Shown here: positions 36,512 to 50,125 of the stretch, one piece after another | Layout of the letters: the number at the start of each line of letters is the position of its first letter | Numbering within the stretch: the first letter of the stretch is position 1 | DNA from: Mansonella perstans | Lineage: Eukaryota > Nematoda > Chromadorea > Rhabditida > Onchocercidae | Reading direction: 5' to 3' | NCBI GenBank assembly: GCA_037074765.1 | Contig: JBAMDO010000568.1 | Location: 310,001-374,000, forward strand | DNA: 64,000 bases | Notes under the pieces: generated by a model | Databases searched by the model: none | Seen by the model: the letters and a program-made list of their open reading frames with translations, nothing else | What the model was told of the DNA's origin: nothing | Made by a program: the position numbers and the translations under genes

Positions 36512-39269
36512 TTACCGTTGACCATATTGTCCCCATTGTTCCGTATTCCACATATGTCTTCTGGTACCAGGTACAATACTATCCGATCCAAAATTGGTGG
36601 TGGACGACCATTCGCTACCTGACGATTGATCGTATTCAGGTGGTGCTGTTGAGAGCATCTGAAATCGTGTAATCAATAAATTCATAATAAAAGCGATGAG
36701 CAGTGATCACATTTTCCAGCTAAATGTCGTGTAATACTTCCACATTACTGATCAGTATTAATGAAACCATCCTGTTTATCACTCCTATTTCTTTCCTAAG
36801 CATGGTTTTTCTACAACAGAGTTTTACAAAATGAGATGAAAATCACAGTTTTGCTTTCATTTTATGATGAATCAGTCTACCTGAGAACTGGCTTGCCAGC
36901 TTTCGTTGTCATTTAGAATCATTATATGAGTAGCAACCACATATTCAAACTGCTCCGAATATGGGTTTAGAAATCTATGAGCACTAACTGTGCATGGGAT
37001 GAAATCTGTTTGTGTTCTTAATCGAACTGATATTTCTGTACCTTGGTCCTGCAAGACAATGTGTCACAGTGATTAGCAGGTTAAGCATGTCTCTACTGAG
37101 TTCTGGAACAATCAAAGTACCGACTGCCAATATGATAAGACGAAATATAATAAAAAATATTCCAGCACTTTAAAATGTGCTGTAATTATTAAAGGCTATG
37201 AAGGTTTAAAAATTTTCATGTTGAAATCCCTAGAATAACCCATTGCAGCTAGGTGAAAATATGAAAAGATCTAGGAAGTATTGCCAACTACTTGGATAGC
37301 ACGCATGAAGGTTTCATGCACAGTTTGTTCATCTGCAGGATGTACAATTTGCCACCAGTAACGTCCTAATATCTGTTCTGTCGGTATAGATAATAGAATC
37401 GCCGCTCTCTGTTCCACAAATGTTATCTAGAAAGACCATGCAATAAATAGGCTTTGATTTATCGAATAAGTACCACAAAAGACATTGAAATTTTAGAATA
37501 AAATGGAATAAAACGATAATCTCACCTTTCCGTCCTCTGCGAGTCTTACTGAAAATTGCGAAGTGGAATTCTGTTCATTACTGATCGGCATACTGGCAAC
37601 TTGCAATCGTGCAATAGCAACAAGACAGCTTGATGGTGGTGAATCAAGTGCAAGACCGCTCGGTGGAGAGTTTTTGATATAACCAGTGCAGTGTACTACT
37701 ACATAATTTTGTCCATTGTGTGTAAAAATAGGCCGTCGATTGCCCAGACGATGAAGAGGTTCCAACGGCCCCAATCTCATTCTAAGTAACACGCAAATCA
37801 CCAAATATTGTTGTGCATAAAACAGAAAATATTTTAACAGCTACTCAACATAAATTGTTATAATTCATAGACTGATGTTCCAGATTTCGCTACACCTCGT
37901 GTTGTCATATGAAGCGAACGAAACATTTGCAGAAAATCGAACATTTGAAAATTGGATTTCAAATGCATATATATATATATATTGTTAACGAATCCGTAAT
38001 GATATTTGATTCGAGCATATAAGTATATAATTTCTTTCGATAAAGAACAAACCTGCAAATGAAACCACGACGGCAACTCATATGGACACGTATGGAACTT
38101 TGCTCTTTTTTAACAGTGCCAGTTTTCAAATCGAGTATTCGATTCAAGCTTGCTTCACTTCCGCATAATTGATCCCTTACTTTTTCCTTGTCATCAGGAT
38201 GTATCAGGTTGTAAATAACATGATGCAGCCAATCATCCTTAAATGCCACCAATTTGAAGCGACAAATAGTGGAACGAGAAACAGAGAAAAGCAAAAATAA
38301 AATGCTATAAAGAAATAAACTAAAATTATCTAAAAACGATAATTATTTCAAATAAGGAATGAGTGATTGAAAAACAAATATGGTAACCGTAATTTAAAAG
38401 AACTATGATGATAAACTGAACCTGGCGCATGTTCAGAACAGGAACAATTGAGTCCGCTACGTAAAGAATTCTTCCTGTCTCACAGCAAACAACAAACAAG
38501 AAACCATTGGCAGCTTCTAAAATCAAATGCTTCAACTCTTGATCTGTCAAAAAAGATGGTTTATACGAGGTTTCGTTTTGTGAGCCGCCGCGAATCGCCT
38601 GCAACAGATGAATATCGTTATTTATGCTAGTATAAGCTAATATACGCTATTTCAACGCGAAATACGGAAACCACTTAAAGATGTCGTAAAGCTCTACCTC
38701 AAACAGTTTTATATATAAAGTTATCGGCGCCTAAAATCATCGACGGTTACGCAAGAGAGAACTAGCATTATTGTGAATACCTTCATATGAGAGACAGCCA
38801 TTCGCAAAATAGTTAATTTATCCGGTTTGCGGCCAAGAGCAGCGCACTGAGGTACCATTTCAGCAAGTTCATTGATATATTGCGTCATTTTATTCCGTCT
38901 TCGTCGTTCAATTTCGCTATGATTTTCACGTGCAAATCGCTCTTTAGTATCTGATCCAGGATCTTCATTCTCGCCCATTCTTACTGCTATGCCATCTATC
39001 CGCGCATACTTTGATACCGATCCATTTAATCCTCCAATGTCCCTGTTAATAAGTGATATTTGGCTAATGTTTCAATGAATTCCGCTAATTTTCTTAATGT
39101 CCATTACAATAGAAATGAAAAGAGAGAGTGGAAAAAAAGTGTCACTGTTACAGTACTAATGAGTGATTAAAATATTGGCAACTGACAGATTTTGTGGCCA
39201 AGCATCTAGAGATTGTGTTACGATTGATTCTGCAACTGGTATTGTTCCTTGACCGCTCTCACTCGTCAT
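36512..39269 (-). CDS. aha-1: Aryl hydrocarbon receptor nuclear translocator (ARNT) homologue, bHLH-PAS
   Basis: Eight exons join in frame (39269-39187, 39042-38781, 38598-38422, 38237-38053, 37781-37526, 37426-37292, 37048-36881, 36658-36512), giving about 470 aa. The bHLH region has [20 protein letters not shown] and [18 protein letters not shown] (about residues 60-115). PAS-A contains [11 protein letters not shown] and [13 protein letters not shown]. The linker RRGFICR/MRLGP splices as in vertebrate ARNT and continues [21 protein letters not shown] contains [19 protein letters not shown] and [20 protein letters not shown] is the common dimer partner of AHR, SIM and HIF-type proteins in the nucleus. 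The short, Gln/Trp-rich C-terminus is much shorter than in vertebrates, as in C. elegans AHA-1. Exon 1 (28 aa) is the least certain part. Confidence 0.95.
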
Positions 39270-40035
39270 CTTATGCCATTTGGAATTTCAGAGCAATTTT
39301 CTGCAAATTTTAATTACTTAATTTCGAATACTATCTAAAATACGCAGTTCAAAAACAATACATTGCCTATAAAAATTAAAGCTATTTAAAAAAGACAAAT
39401 ATAAAATAGCACTTTACTGATCTGTTTTCTTTCTGAACAATTTCTACAAACATATTATGTTGGAAATTTTTAATCTTTAATACTATCCATTCTACTACGA
39501 TTGAATTGAGTCAACGAAGGAGCATAGAGAAAAGATAAAAATTTGAAGTAAGCCAAGAAGCAATGTAAACTATCATAAATGTAAATAATAAGATTTAATG
39601 ACAATTAACCCTTCTTTTACTTCACTAAATGAGCTAACACACATAATATATTGGCATACTCAAAAAATTCTTATCAGTAAGCAAAAATGGCAAAGGCCTG
39701 TCAATTTTAAATAATCTTTTAAGCAACGAACAATGTAGCCAGTGTCTGTTGTCATTGGATATTTAAAGTTATAAAGTTTTCAAATTTGAATAACTAAATG
39801 TTTACTTTGTAAAAATTAGTCCATTACCTGGACAGGTAAAAAAAAATTAGGACAATAGAATTTTAGAATGACCCCCAAATAGAGAATACATTCGCCCTTA
39901 TTTACAAAACCAACCAGTCTGAATGATAACATGTAAATAAACGACAAGGTTCAATGTTGTTCATAAAAGGTGTGCACACACACAGACACATAGAACACAT
40001 ACACACATATACACACACACAGACACACACACACA

Positions 40036-40073
<38 letters not shown>

Positions 40074-41640
40074 CACACATATACACACACAGTGTTTAGT
40101 GCTCTGTCCTCTCTGGTTGCCTTATCCTCTAAGGTAATAAATAAACATAAACGGAGAGTAGTGGTCGAATTAGAGAATAAAGTATCGACAATTGGTGCAT
40201 ACTAAATATCGTTTCATTTCACTTATTATTACACTTACCGGTCATCAATTATTTACAGTGTCCTGTCTAGTCTACTAGAAATTTTTCCATCAACTTTCTT
40301 ATAGACATATATATTGAGAGAGGGATAATATAATATCAAATATGATCTATATCATGACCTTTATTTATTTGACCTTCATTGAGATGATAAAGTAGTCATG
40401 AGAAAAAACCTGTAAAAGATTTAGGATATTTCCTAAATTTAACTCCTAAATATTTCAGATTAACAAGTAAAGGAATAAGCTAAATAATCATAACGTAATT
40501 CTATTATCATATTATATTATAGAAATTATTATTATAATAATGATTACATTACTGCACAAACAAAAAATTTAAAAAAAGAATTTATTAAAAATGAAAGAGA
40601 AATTTGAATTTGCAAGAATCACGTGAAGATAATCAATTATTGCGTACGTGAAATAAGAATGTAAAGAGAAGTGAAGCATGGAGATAGACAACAGTACGTG
40701 CTAAGAAAGAATGGAACAATATTGGAATTTAATGAATAAGTTGAATAAGATGATAGTAATGAAAAATATGATCAATTTTATGTCTAAAATTCAGGATTTT
40801 AGGATACGTGAAGATGAAAAAGTACAAATACATTCTTCAACAATCTTCCCAATTGTAGAATTGCTAAAGCTAAGCTGCTTACTAAACATTCGATTGCTTT
40901 TGCGCTGTTTCACGCCATTTTCATTTCAAATGCTCGGCGCTAAAAGTGACGTTCAAATATCAGGTTGTTTGGTGCCAATTAGTGATGTTAAGATTTAAAC
41001 GTTTAAATGTATTATGAGAAATATTGAGGAAATTTATTCAAATAAATGATATTTTTATTGTTCTATATATTTTCATACAGAAATAATAACCAAGATGAAG
41101 TGTAATTGTTCAAATTTTGAATTCATTAACCTGATTCGAGAATTGCTGTATGATTTAGAATAGAATAATCAAAGGTAGAGAGAAAAAGTTTTGTTATTAG
41201 TTCGCACAATTTTGCATAAATTCTTCTCATTTCATATGATTAGAAGATGCTAGAATAAGTAGTCATTTGGTATAACTTCTCAAACTCAATCTTGCTTGAA
41301 ATGAATTACTTAAAATTCATTCATTCAAACTTATCAAATTTACCAACATTTTATTAACAAGAATCAGCGGCCAATGTGATTTAGCGGATAACATTTTTAG
41401 TTTGTCATTGTTAATAATAAGCAATATAATTCTTTGCTAGATAACTCAGATAGTCATTTGTAACTCAATAAAATGGATAGCTTATAATCATCAATATAAA
41501 GTGATATTGTGCTTTTTACCAAATTTGCCACCAACTGTAAGTCCTTCCAGTTGTTTATTGGCAGTGTTTGTAATCCTAGAAAACGGGCTTCTGGAATCAA
41601 TTTGCATTATAAAGAAGTGATTCAATGATTCTAATTTAGG
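39270..41640. other. Divergent intergenic region (ARNT / coiled-coil gene)
   Basis: 2.4 kb containing both promoters and a CA microsatellite (39966-40092). An open frame at 40711-40998 has no recognisable feature. No exon is supported. Confidence 0.5.
39966..40092. repeat. Imperfect (CA)n microsatellite
   Basis: About 125 bp of CA dinucleotides interrupted by CAGACA and CATATA variants. It generates open frames of Tyr/Thr/His or Val/Cys repeats on the two strands, which are not genes. It is likely polymorphic. Confidence 0.95.
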
Positions 41641-44600
41641 ATGGCATTTGAAAACATCGCGGGCGATACTAACATGAAGCAGAATTTTGAAATCAGCGAT
41701 CGAGATGTTCAGGATTCTACGCAGGATTCACTAACGGAAGAAGCGAAATCTCTTCTCAGTACTTATAAACCGATGCGGGTATTTCCAAAGATTAAGTAAT
41801 GATTATGTTAAGTAATGATTATGCTTGTTTGATGAGGTCATAATTTTTCAGGTCGACATTTCCCAAAAAGAGAGGACAGCATTGGATTGTCAAAGTAGCG
41901 CTTTAACTCCCGATACTGTTAAGAAGACAACAAGGTTATGTGTATTACTCGAAATTTGATTTAAATAATTATATTTCCAAATTTGCGACAGAAGATTTTT
42001 CAGAAATGTTTTGTCAGACGCAACACCTGTCGCGGCAGCTTTCAGTGAAGGTTGATTTATAATTTTTTTTTTTGCCTTCAATCAAAATAAGAATGCTGAT
42101 CAATTTCTGATTTTGTCTGTAATTATACAAATTTCTGGTTTTATCCATGGAAAATTTAGGTGCATTACAATTTCCGCATCGCCGCACTTATTTAAATATT
42201 GCTGAAACTAGGGAGGAGAACAAACAACTTAAGGCCGAAATATTCGACTTGAAGTCACAATTGTTTATGCTGAAAAGGAAGTTGCCGGCAATAGTAGACA
42301 GTGAAGGAAAGGATTTCACTGAAGAAGTAAGTAACATTGGTTTTCAAACAATTCTGATTTGTTTGCTGTTTAGAAGGAACTGGCAAAAGTCGAAAAAACA
42401 ACTTATCGAAATTGCCTTAAAAGCTGTTGACATTATCTTAGCTTTAAATGTTTGTTTTTTCTTTTCAAATTCATTTTGACACATAAACATTCTAGAATGC
42501 AGAAAATTCTGTCAACAAGTTTTTCCTTGATCTTTCAACATCCTATTTTGTAGTATCTGATGATGCAGACGGAACTGGATAATGAAAAAGTTCGGCGGGT
42601 AGAAATGGAACAAATGTGGAACTCGCAAAAGAAAAAACTCGATGAAGAAAGATCGAAATTCGAAAATGAAAGGAATAATTGGGAGAAGAACGCGAAAGGT
42701 GCTTATGGATAGGGATGAACTTGCTTCCGAATTGAAAGAGGTCGCTATCTGGACTTTTCTTTAAAATTGTTAGATCTTATCGTTTTTTTGCTGTGGCTTA
42801 GTTTTAGTTGCAGAAAATATGAATCATTATTTTTTTGAATTGCTTTTTAGTTTTTAGCTACGCCAGCAGTTATCTGAAAAGCATGATGAACGCGATGAAG
42901 GTAACGAAAGTCAGGGCGACTGTTCTTTGAGCACCATCTCGCTGATATCGGAGAGAGGCATGTAAGTTCAAAAACTAGAAAGGTTTATTTTATTGTTATA
43001 TTGATTAGTAAAATCTGTTATCACTGTTTGTTATAATCCATTTCGGTGTTTTTTTTTTGGCACGCTTCAATCACTTATAAAAGGAACTTCACATGATATT
43101 CATTAATTATTTCAAACGTCGCGCAGGGAAATCGAGAGATTACGTTCGGTCGTCCTCCAACAAAATGTTAATGAAAAGAAACTCCGGACGAAGATGAAAG
43201 ATGACATCATTCAATTGCAAGATCAGCTGAAGCTTGCCCAAGATGATTTGGCAAAGCAAACGAAGGAGAAAATGCGCTATGAGATTGAAATAACTAAAAT
43301 TAAAGCTGAAATGATGAAGCTTCAACAGATTGCGGACGAAGCGAAACAGGAAGTAGAATATCAGAAACAGGTTTAATTCTTCGTCAGTTCTAAATGGCTA
43401 ATGGTAAAAATACAGTCCTTCTCTCGTTCCGTCGTGTCTTTTTATCCTAACTATTATTATTATTTTGCCTTTGAAGCGAAATGAATTGATAGAATTTTAT
43501 TAGCATAAGAAGGGCATGCTTCTCAAATGCTACCTCTCCATCGCAAATTTTATGCATTGCTTAATTAATCAGTATTATTATGCGAATTTGAGAAATGCGC
43601 TTTTGATCACTTCATTTCCTCGTTAAGAGATATTATTTAGGAGAGCTTTTCTAGATCTCTGAAGAACAGTTGGCTAAAGCCCATGTTGTCAATGAAGTTG
43701 CATTGAATAAACGGGACCGAACTATTCGTATATTGCTATCGAAACTGAAATCGACTACTCTCGAACCGTCTTCCAGTTCGAAAGTCGTGAGTTTATTCAC
43801 GAAAAAGTTTATTGCTTTTTTATTCCTCGTGAGGAATATATTTCTTTTTAAACGAACTTCCAATTATTATTCGTCGTCATTAAGGAAAAAAACAACTCTT
43901 TTCCGCCGCATCGTGAAATGCCGGATTTGAATCCATATGCTCAGTCAATACTGGACCAAATCAATGAGGTTCTTGCTTCTGTATTAATGGCATATCCATA
44001 TCGCAGCAAGAAAGTAGCTGAAATAAATAAATGTTCTTGTCAGCTTTTTATTCCTTCTGCACTTTTCAGTGTATCTGCTGTGCAGAAAATTGCAAAGTTG
44101 CAGTGAATAGCATCACATGAATATTTGCAGTTTACTGTCGAGAATGATGCTATTCGAAAAAAAGTGATCGAATGGGGCACTATGAATATCGATCTAACAT
44201 CGGAAATTGAGTATGGCGAAACACCATCGACGGAAAATGAATATTCTGAATGGAATACGAATCGCTGTGAACGTGAAGTGACTTCTATTTTAGTTACCAG
44301 GAATAGCAGTTTCAGTGCCTTATTCGAAATACATATTTTATTTCAAATTATTAGCTATTAGGAGTTAGCTAAGCCATTTACTCAGACTTATTTCAGAGCT
44401 GCGGTGTATCCAAGAAACTAGTTGAAAAAAATAGGTAGAAAAAAAATTAATTAGGAAAGTAAGTGTTTAATTGTTTGATCAAGTACAAACTAAGAAAGAC
44501 CTAAATTGATATGTTTGATAATAAAGTTAGACTAGATAATGTGATTTCGAATCATTTTTTTCAGAATGAAAAATTAGCAGCATTCTTAGCACAGAATAAA

Positions 44601-47600
44601 ATTATTCCTGATGGTTCAAACGAAGAAGAATTGGGAGAAAAACTTGCACTGTTTGATGCTGTAAATGGTTCTGGAGACAGATATTCAAAAGAACAACTGG
44701 AGAATGCCTCAAGAAATATGGGAGCTTCTGAAATGGTAATAAATGCTGACAATATTTTTACCTTATATATATATATATTTTTTTTTTAATTTCGCTTCCA
44801 TATATTAAAAGAAACACTTTCAGTTGAACATAACATCAGCAGCTGATCTTTTGAGCAAATCTTTAATATTGACAGAAGACCTTGGTGAAGTAAAGAAAAA
44901 ACTTTCGGTTTTACAGTCTGCTTGCACTCATTTGTTCGAAAAATTGCGCGGTACGGCTAACTTTTTGCAGGTTGGTTGGATGTTAAATAGTATCGCTTCA
45001 CCTACTTATATACAACGGCTTATTTAGTTGTTAATTAAATGAACAATAGCTGATTTCTGCCTTTTTTGAGTCCAGCTGATTGTTTGCATAATATTGCTAT
45101 ACGCTTAATGGTAGAATTGTTTTTGTTCTTTAGTTCTTTAGATTGCATTAAAGTGAAATTTGGTAATTGTCTGTTTATTTATTTGTTTGTTTTTTTTTGA
45201 TGTGACTTCTTTAGACTCTTCTTGATGAATTGGGTGCAGGTGATCGAGGCAGAGAGCTGTTAGCCGAGATAGAAGCACTTCGTATCGATCTTGATCATTC
45301 ACTGGCAACGGCGATTGACATTAGCCGTGATGTTGAAGGTATTTCAGATATTTCAGATGTTCTTTGCGATACATCGGTTCAATAAAGTGAAAAATTCAGT
45401 CAAAAAACTATTAATAGCGAAAAAAGAAATAATGAATTAAATTTGATTGTGAGTCTCAGTATTTTCAATGTTAGTATGTGTGTTCATTTTGTAGCCGCAG
45501 AAGAAAGTATCGGTGATTTATCTGCTCATTTGCAACGCTCGTTGTTGAATACTTCTTTTGGTATATCATCGGTACCATCTAGTGAGAATCAGCAGGTTTC
45601 TTTTCCAGCATCTTAACTTTCTTGTGATAGTGCTTAGTGTCTTGCAGTTAAATGGATGAAATATCTATTGCAGAATGCATCGGCTCTTTTACGAGTTCAC
45701 AAAGCCTATAGACGATTGAACATGGACTTGGCAAACGAGAAGATGAAAGCAAACGAAGCTACTGAACTTAATGAGAAGCTACAAACACATATTAATGACT
45801 TGGAAGAGTTAAAGCAAAAACTAATCAATGAGCTCGATGAATTGAAGAAAAACATGGCAGAAAAAGAAAATGAAATGATTTCATTGGTAAACGATATGGA
45901 AACACAGCTTCAGCACAAGAATCAGCAGTATGATGAACTGTATGGAAAAGTGGAAGAACTTCATGAAGAAGTTAAAACGAAAGGAACTCTCGCTGCAGAA
46001 AGAGAAGCCGAAATGAAACAGCTTACAGATCAAAAAACTAGGAAGTGTTATGAATTGGAAAATCAACTCGCGGAAGTCACTGACACTCTGAAAATAAAGA
46101 ATGAGCTTATCAAGGTAATTTGCTTAATTTCAAGTTGCATATTTTTCGGTCCTAATGCATATTATTACTGCCTATTCACTGCTAAGCAGCATCGTTTCTC
46201 CTCTTTCACTTATGATCACATATATTTTCATGCAATCATGGAAGATGCAAAACATTTTATTGCAATATTTTTATGTAGTCATTATCGTTTGTGAATTGAA
46301 CTGTTTTTATTATGTCTTGAAGTTTATCGACTTGTATCATATAATTATCGATGTCGCTGGCAATCAAAATAACATTTCACATCAAGAATTTGAACTCACT
46401 TGTCGATGCGGTACATTTAAGGAAAAAAGGGAGAGATGGATATTCATCTGGAAATATGAAGTTGAATTTTTACGTTATTTCTTACAGCTTCTGTTTTCAG
46501 AAACTTTTAATTGATGTTGAAAGTTATGATGACCAGCTGTCATCACGTAACAATGAACTGGCCCACTACAGAAATGTAAGTTTCTCGTTTTTTATACTGT
46601 TGGCTATTGAATATATTTATGCACTGTAGGAGATTATTGGATTAGTGAACAAAATGTGTGAATTCAATGGTATTGTAAAAGAAAGCTTGGGAATTGTTGA
46701 GGATCAAATTGACAAACCGGTTGCAGAAGTGGCAAATACGGAAGTAGCAGCATTAGCTCAGGTAATTTGAGAATCGCTTTATATTAAAAGCTAATGGCAT
46801 TAAAGGCACACTCTGTTTGTACTTGGATCTTAAGTAATCAAATTTGTAGTAATTTTTTACTTTTCAGCTCTCTCAAATTGGTACAGATCTTGAAGAATTG
46901 AGTAAAATCAGTCATTTTATTGCTGATTTAAGAAATCAAAATGTTAGGCTTCAACAGGATTTGGATCTGTGTGAAAGAAGTTATAATGCCACCAGCCTAA
47001 AATGTCGTGAATTGTCTGATCAAAATGCTTATCTTGAAGTAAGGCTGTATATTCTTTATTAATTTTTTGATGATCAAATATTTTTTATTGCTTTGGTCAT
47101 TTACGGTTAATAGTTTTGTTGGTGCGACTGTCTCCGAAAAATTGTAATTGGATTACCGGCATTTCCTTATATTTGGCTTACATCATATGCATATATTGTT
47201 TTTGTCAAGTGGGTTTTTTTTTTTGACAAAAACGAAGAGGATGCAGTTTTGCTTACTGTTTAAACATTTTTTCGATGAATTTAAGGCAGTGCCACTGTCT
47301 CATGGGTTACCAAATTTTTGCAGAAGTCAACTTTTTTATTTCAGGCAGAGCATACTGAAGCCAAGCAGAAGTTATTAACGCTTCAGCAGCAAGTGCAAGT
47401 GGAGAAGGAATCAGTTAAAATGATGGAAAGAGATTTGCAACGTTTGAAATCTGAAAATAGTTGTATTCAGGAAAATGTAAACCATATTTTTCTAGCACAC
47501 TATTTCTATTTCCCAGTGATCTTTTTATTGGTTATGGTTTCTTTTATAGAATGAAAGATTAACGAAGACGTTGGTAAGTGTCGAAACGAAATACGAAAAA

Positions 47601-49622
47601 CTGGCTTCGAAACGAAATTGCAGTTGCTTTTCCGAGAAACAGCATTCTGAGCGATATACAGTGGTGAGTAAATATGGAACGAGATTTTTTTTTTTTGTTG
47701 ACTTAATATTGGATGTTTTCAGGAATTTCGTAGGTCTTAAATTTAGGATCTTAACAAGATCTTAACTTTAGTAAAGCATGAGTGTAAATGTAGGCAACCA
47801 AAATATTTCATTATTTCAGACGATTGGTACTATGACTGTTTTGTCATCCTATGATTTTGTCGAATTAACGGATAAGGCAAAAGTACTTTCTTCATTTACG
47901 AAACGAATGTATAAACTTGCAGCGCAATGGAATAACGAAGCTGCGGTTACCTCCCGGTAGACATTTTCCTATAGCTTTCTCTCCACTGCATGTTTTTGTG
48001 ACACAAAATTGTTTTCTAGCTGCAAAAGTTTGAGTATTTTTAAATAGAGGATAGGGAACAGTAGTTATAAGTCTGATTGAATTATAACATTTAACCAATA
48101 ATAAATAATATAATCCCCGATATACAGCAGAAGTATTTAGGATTTCATATAAATCGGCTGATCTAGATAATCTTTACCATACATATGCCGGAATTTTGAA
48201 TCGCTTGTCAGATGGAGTCAATGAACTGCGAAATAAAATAATCCATGATAGAGTTAAGCTACAATCAATTATTTCTGAAGAACAACAGAATTCTCAGCAG
48301 TAAGTCAATTTTTTTAGTTCCTTTTTTGTACAGATGATTCAATTATGTAAGTTCTTTTATGGGGAAGAAAATGATCGAAGTGCCAAGCTTTCTTCATGTT
48401 ACAATAGATCGTAGTTTGTAGCACTTTTATGCTACAAATTAGGGAAAGTATAAGAATGGACAGTAGGCCAGCCCGTGCAGAAGTTACTAAGAGAAGCTGG
48501 GGAATGTGTACAAGTTAAGTAAGTTGTCTATGAATTTTATTTTCCATAAAAAAACTTAAGTACTTGGTATTTTTCAGGACTAGAATTGAAAGTTTAAAAT
48601 CTAGTAATAATGAATTGAGTATTTCTTCTTCCAGCACTGTAGATGGATCGCAAAATGGTAAGTATTTAAAATAAATTCTACACAGGATTAATATTTATTA
48701 TTCATTACACCAGTTAAAATTTCACAAAAAGATTGTGATAGAATTGATTTTTTAGAGTTGGTATCGATTGACTTGCGATCACTACTTAGTGATGTCGATC
48801 AAACTGTTCAAAAGCTTAAAGGCATTTCAAATAGATTAGTTAGTTTTGTTTTTATGCAGTAATCTTATTTTTTGCCAAGAAAAAACTTCACTGAAGACTT
48901 GTAAAAATTCATTCAAGAACATTTCAGCATAATGCAGAAGTATTGGAAGTGCTGTCAAATATGAGATCATTGCGGTTTCGAATTGACTGTTTGCGCAGAT
49001 ATTCCGGACAGTTTGAAAAAACTAAAGAAAATGTTGCTCCGGTCACTTTTTTCCCTTAAAATTTTTATTTAGGGCAGAAAACAAGTTCTTTTAAAACATA
49101 CAATTATTCATGTTGTCTTCGCCAGATGAATTTATACCTATGTTTAACTTTTCTCCCGTTTTTTTCTTGTTCTTTGCACAGTTTCTTTAATTTGATTTAC
49201 AACACATGTAATATCAAAACATGTGATTTGGAATTTTTCAGACGGAAGCGCTTCAATTAGAAAATGAGCTTCTGAAAACAGCACTTACCGATGCAAGGAT
49301 TTTGTTGCAAAAGGCTCATGAACGGTTGAGTAAGCTGGTGGGTCCTTACTGGAATTTCACCACCTTTTATGTATTTAGCGTAAATATTTTCTTGTTAAAA
49401 AATTCTTAAGTGCTACGGGGAAAAGTCAAGATTTGCAAAAATTCGAAACTTATTCGAGAAATTTAATTTCAAACGCAGCAAAATCGGTTACAGCCTAATT
49501 CGAAGGACATGTGCGAACAGATATTGCGTGAAATGAACGAAATTAATAAAGCAATGAAGGCAACAACGCGTGAAGTGCATCGTATAGGAAGCCGTTCACG
49601 AGGTGCAAAAAGCTTCAAGTAG
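41641..49622 (+). CDS. Large coiled-coil protein with CM1-like segment; probable centrosome scaffold (centrosomin/SPD-5-like)
   Basis: About 27 exons join into about 1,250 aa, including 41641-41778, 41852-41934, 42004-42050, 42160-42326, 42554-42740, 42858-42961, 43127-43370, 43655-43786, 43885-43968, 44131-~44277, 44565-44735, 44824-44970, 45215-45338, 45495-45595, 45674-46114, 46501-46575, 46630-46761, 46868-47038, 47345-47476, 47550-47663, 47820-47956, 48141-48299, 48578-48657, 48756-48838, 48928-49041, 49242-49337 and 49479-49622. Residues about 95-130 (NIAETREENKQLKAEIFDLK then SQLFMLKRKL) resemble the CM1 motif of centrosomin/CDK5RAP2, which recruits gamma-tubulin complexes. Most of the rest is heptad-rich coiled coil, especially the exon 45674-46114. 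The C-terminus is basic (REVHRIGSRSRGAKSFK). Size and architecture fit nematode SPD-5 (about 1,200 aa), but sequence identity is too low to assign by eye. One exon has an apparent +1 frame break (see findings). Confidence 0.72.
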
Positions 49623-50125
49623 TTCGCCTTTAATCAGATCTCGTTTATGAATCCAAATTTCTTGATCGGAAACTTTGTAACAAATTTCTTTCACATTTAT
49701 TTACTAATTGATGTATGATCATAGAGCGATAAATGATGAAGTGAATATGAATGAACTATGTTTGGAATATTACGCATTTATGTTTTGCACGATTTCTGGT
49801 GTGCATTATGCTGAGTTGCTTTCGGATTTTCATTATTTGAATAAAATATTTCTGTACAATCGAACTGCAATTAACTTCGGATGATTTTAATTAAGTTACA
49901 GAAAAAACTTTTCGTCTTTAAGTTATGTCTTTCATATTTTTAAATCTTTTGTAAATATCTTCAAAAAACTATGTGCACTTTAGTAAAAATAGAATGTTAA
50001 GTCATACTGGAAAATTGTTAAAAGAGTAATAGTCGCTTGATACAAAAAAACAAATTTTATTCATACAACAATAAAGCCGTTGTTGTTGGTTAAACATATA
50101 GATAATTATATACACATATATTATT
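49623..50125. other. Convergent 3' interval (coiled-coil gene / MnmE)
   Basis: 503 bp between opposing stop codons. AT-rich. No other feature is recognised. Confidence 0.5.

Noticed and set aside
39902..40205. Open frames of Val/Cys or His/Thr repeats on both strands
   Set aside because: They are translations of the CA microsatellite; low complexity, no splice context.
40711..40998. 95-codon plus-strand frame upstream of the coiled-coil gene
   Set aside because: Internally repetitive Met/Asn/Lys start and no link by splice sites or homology to the following gene.
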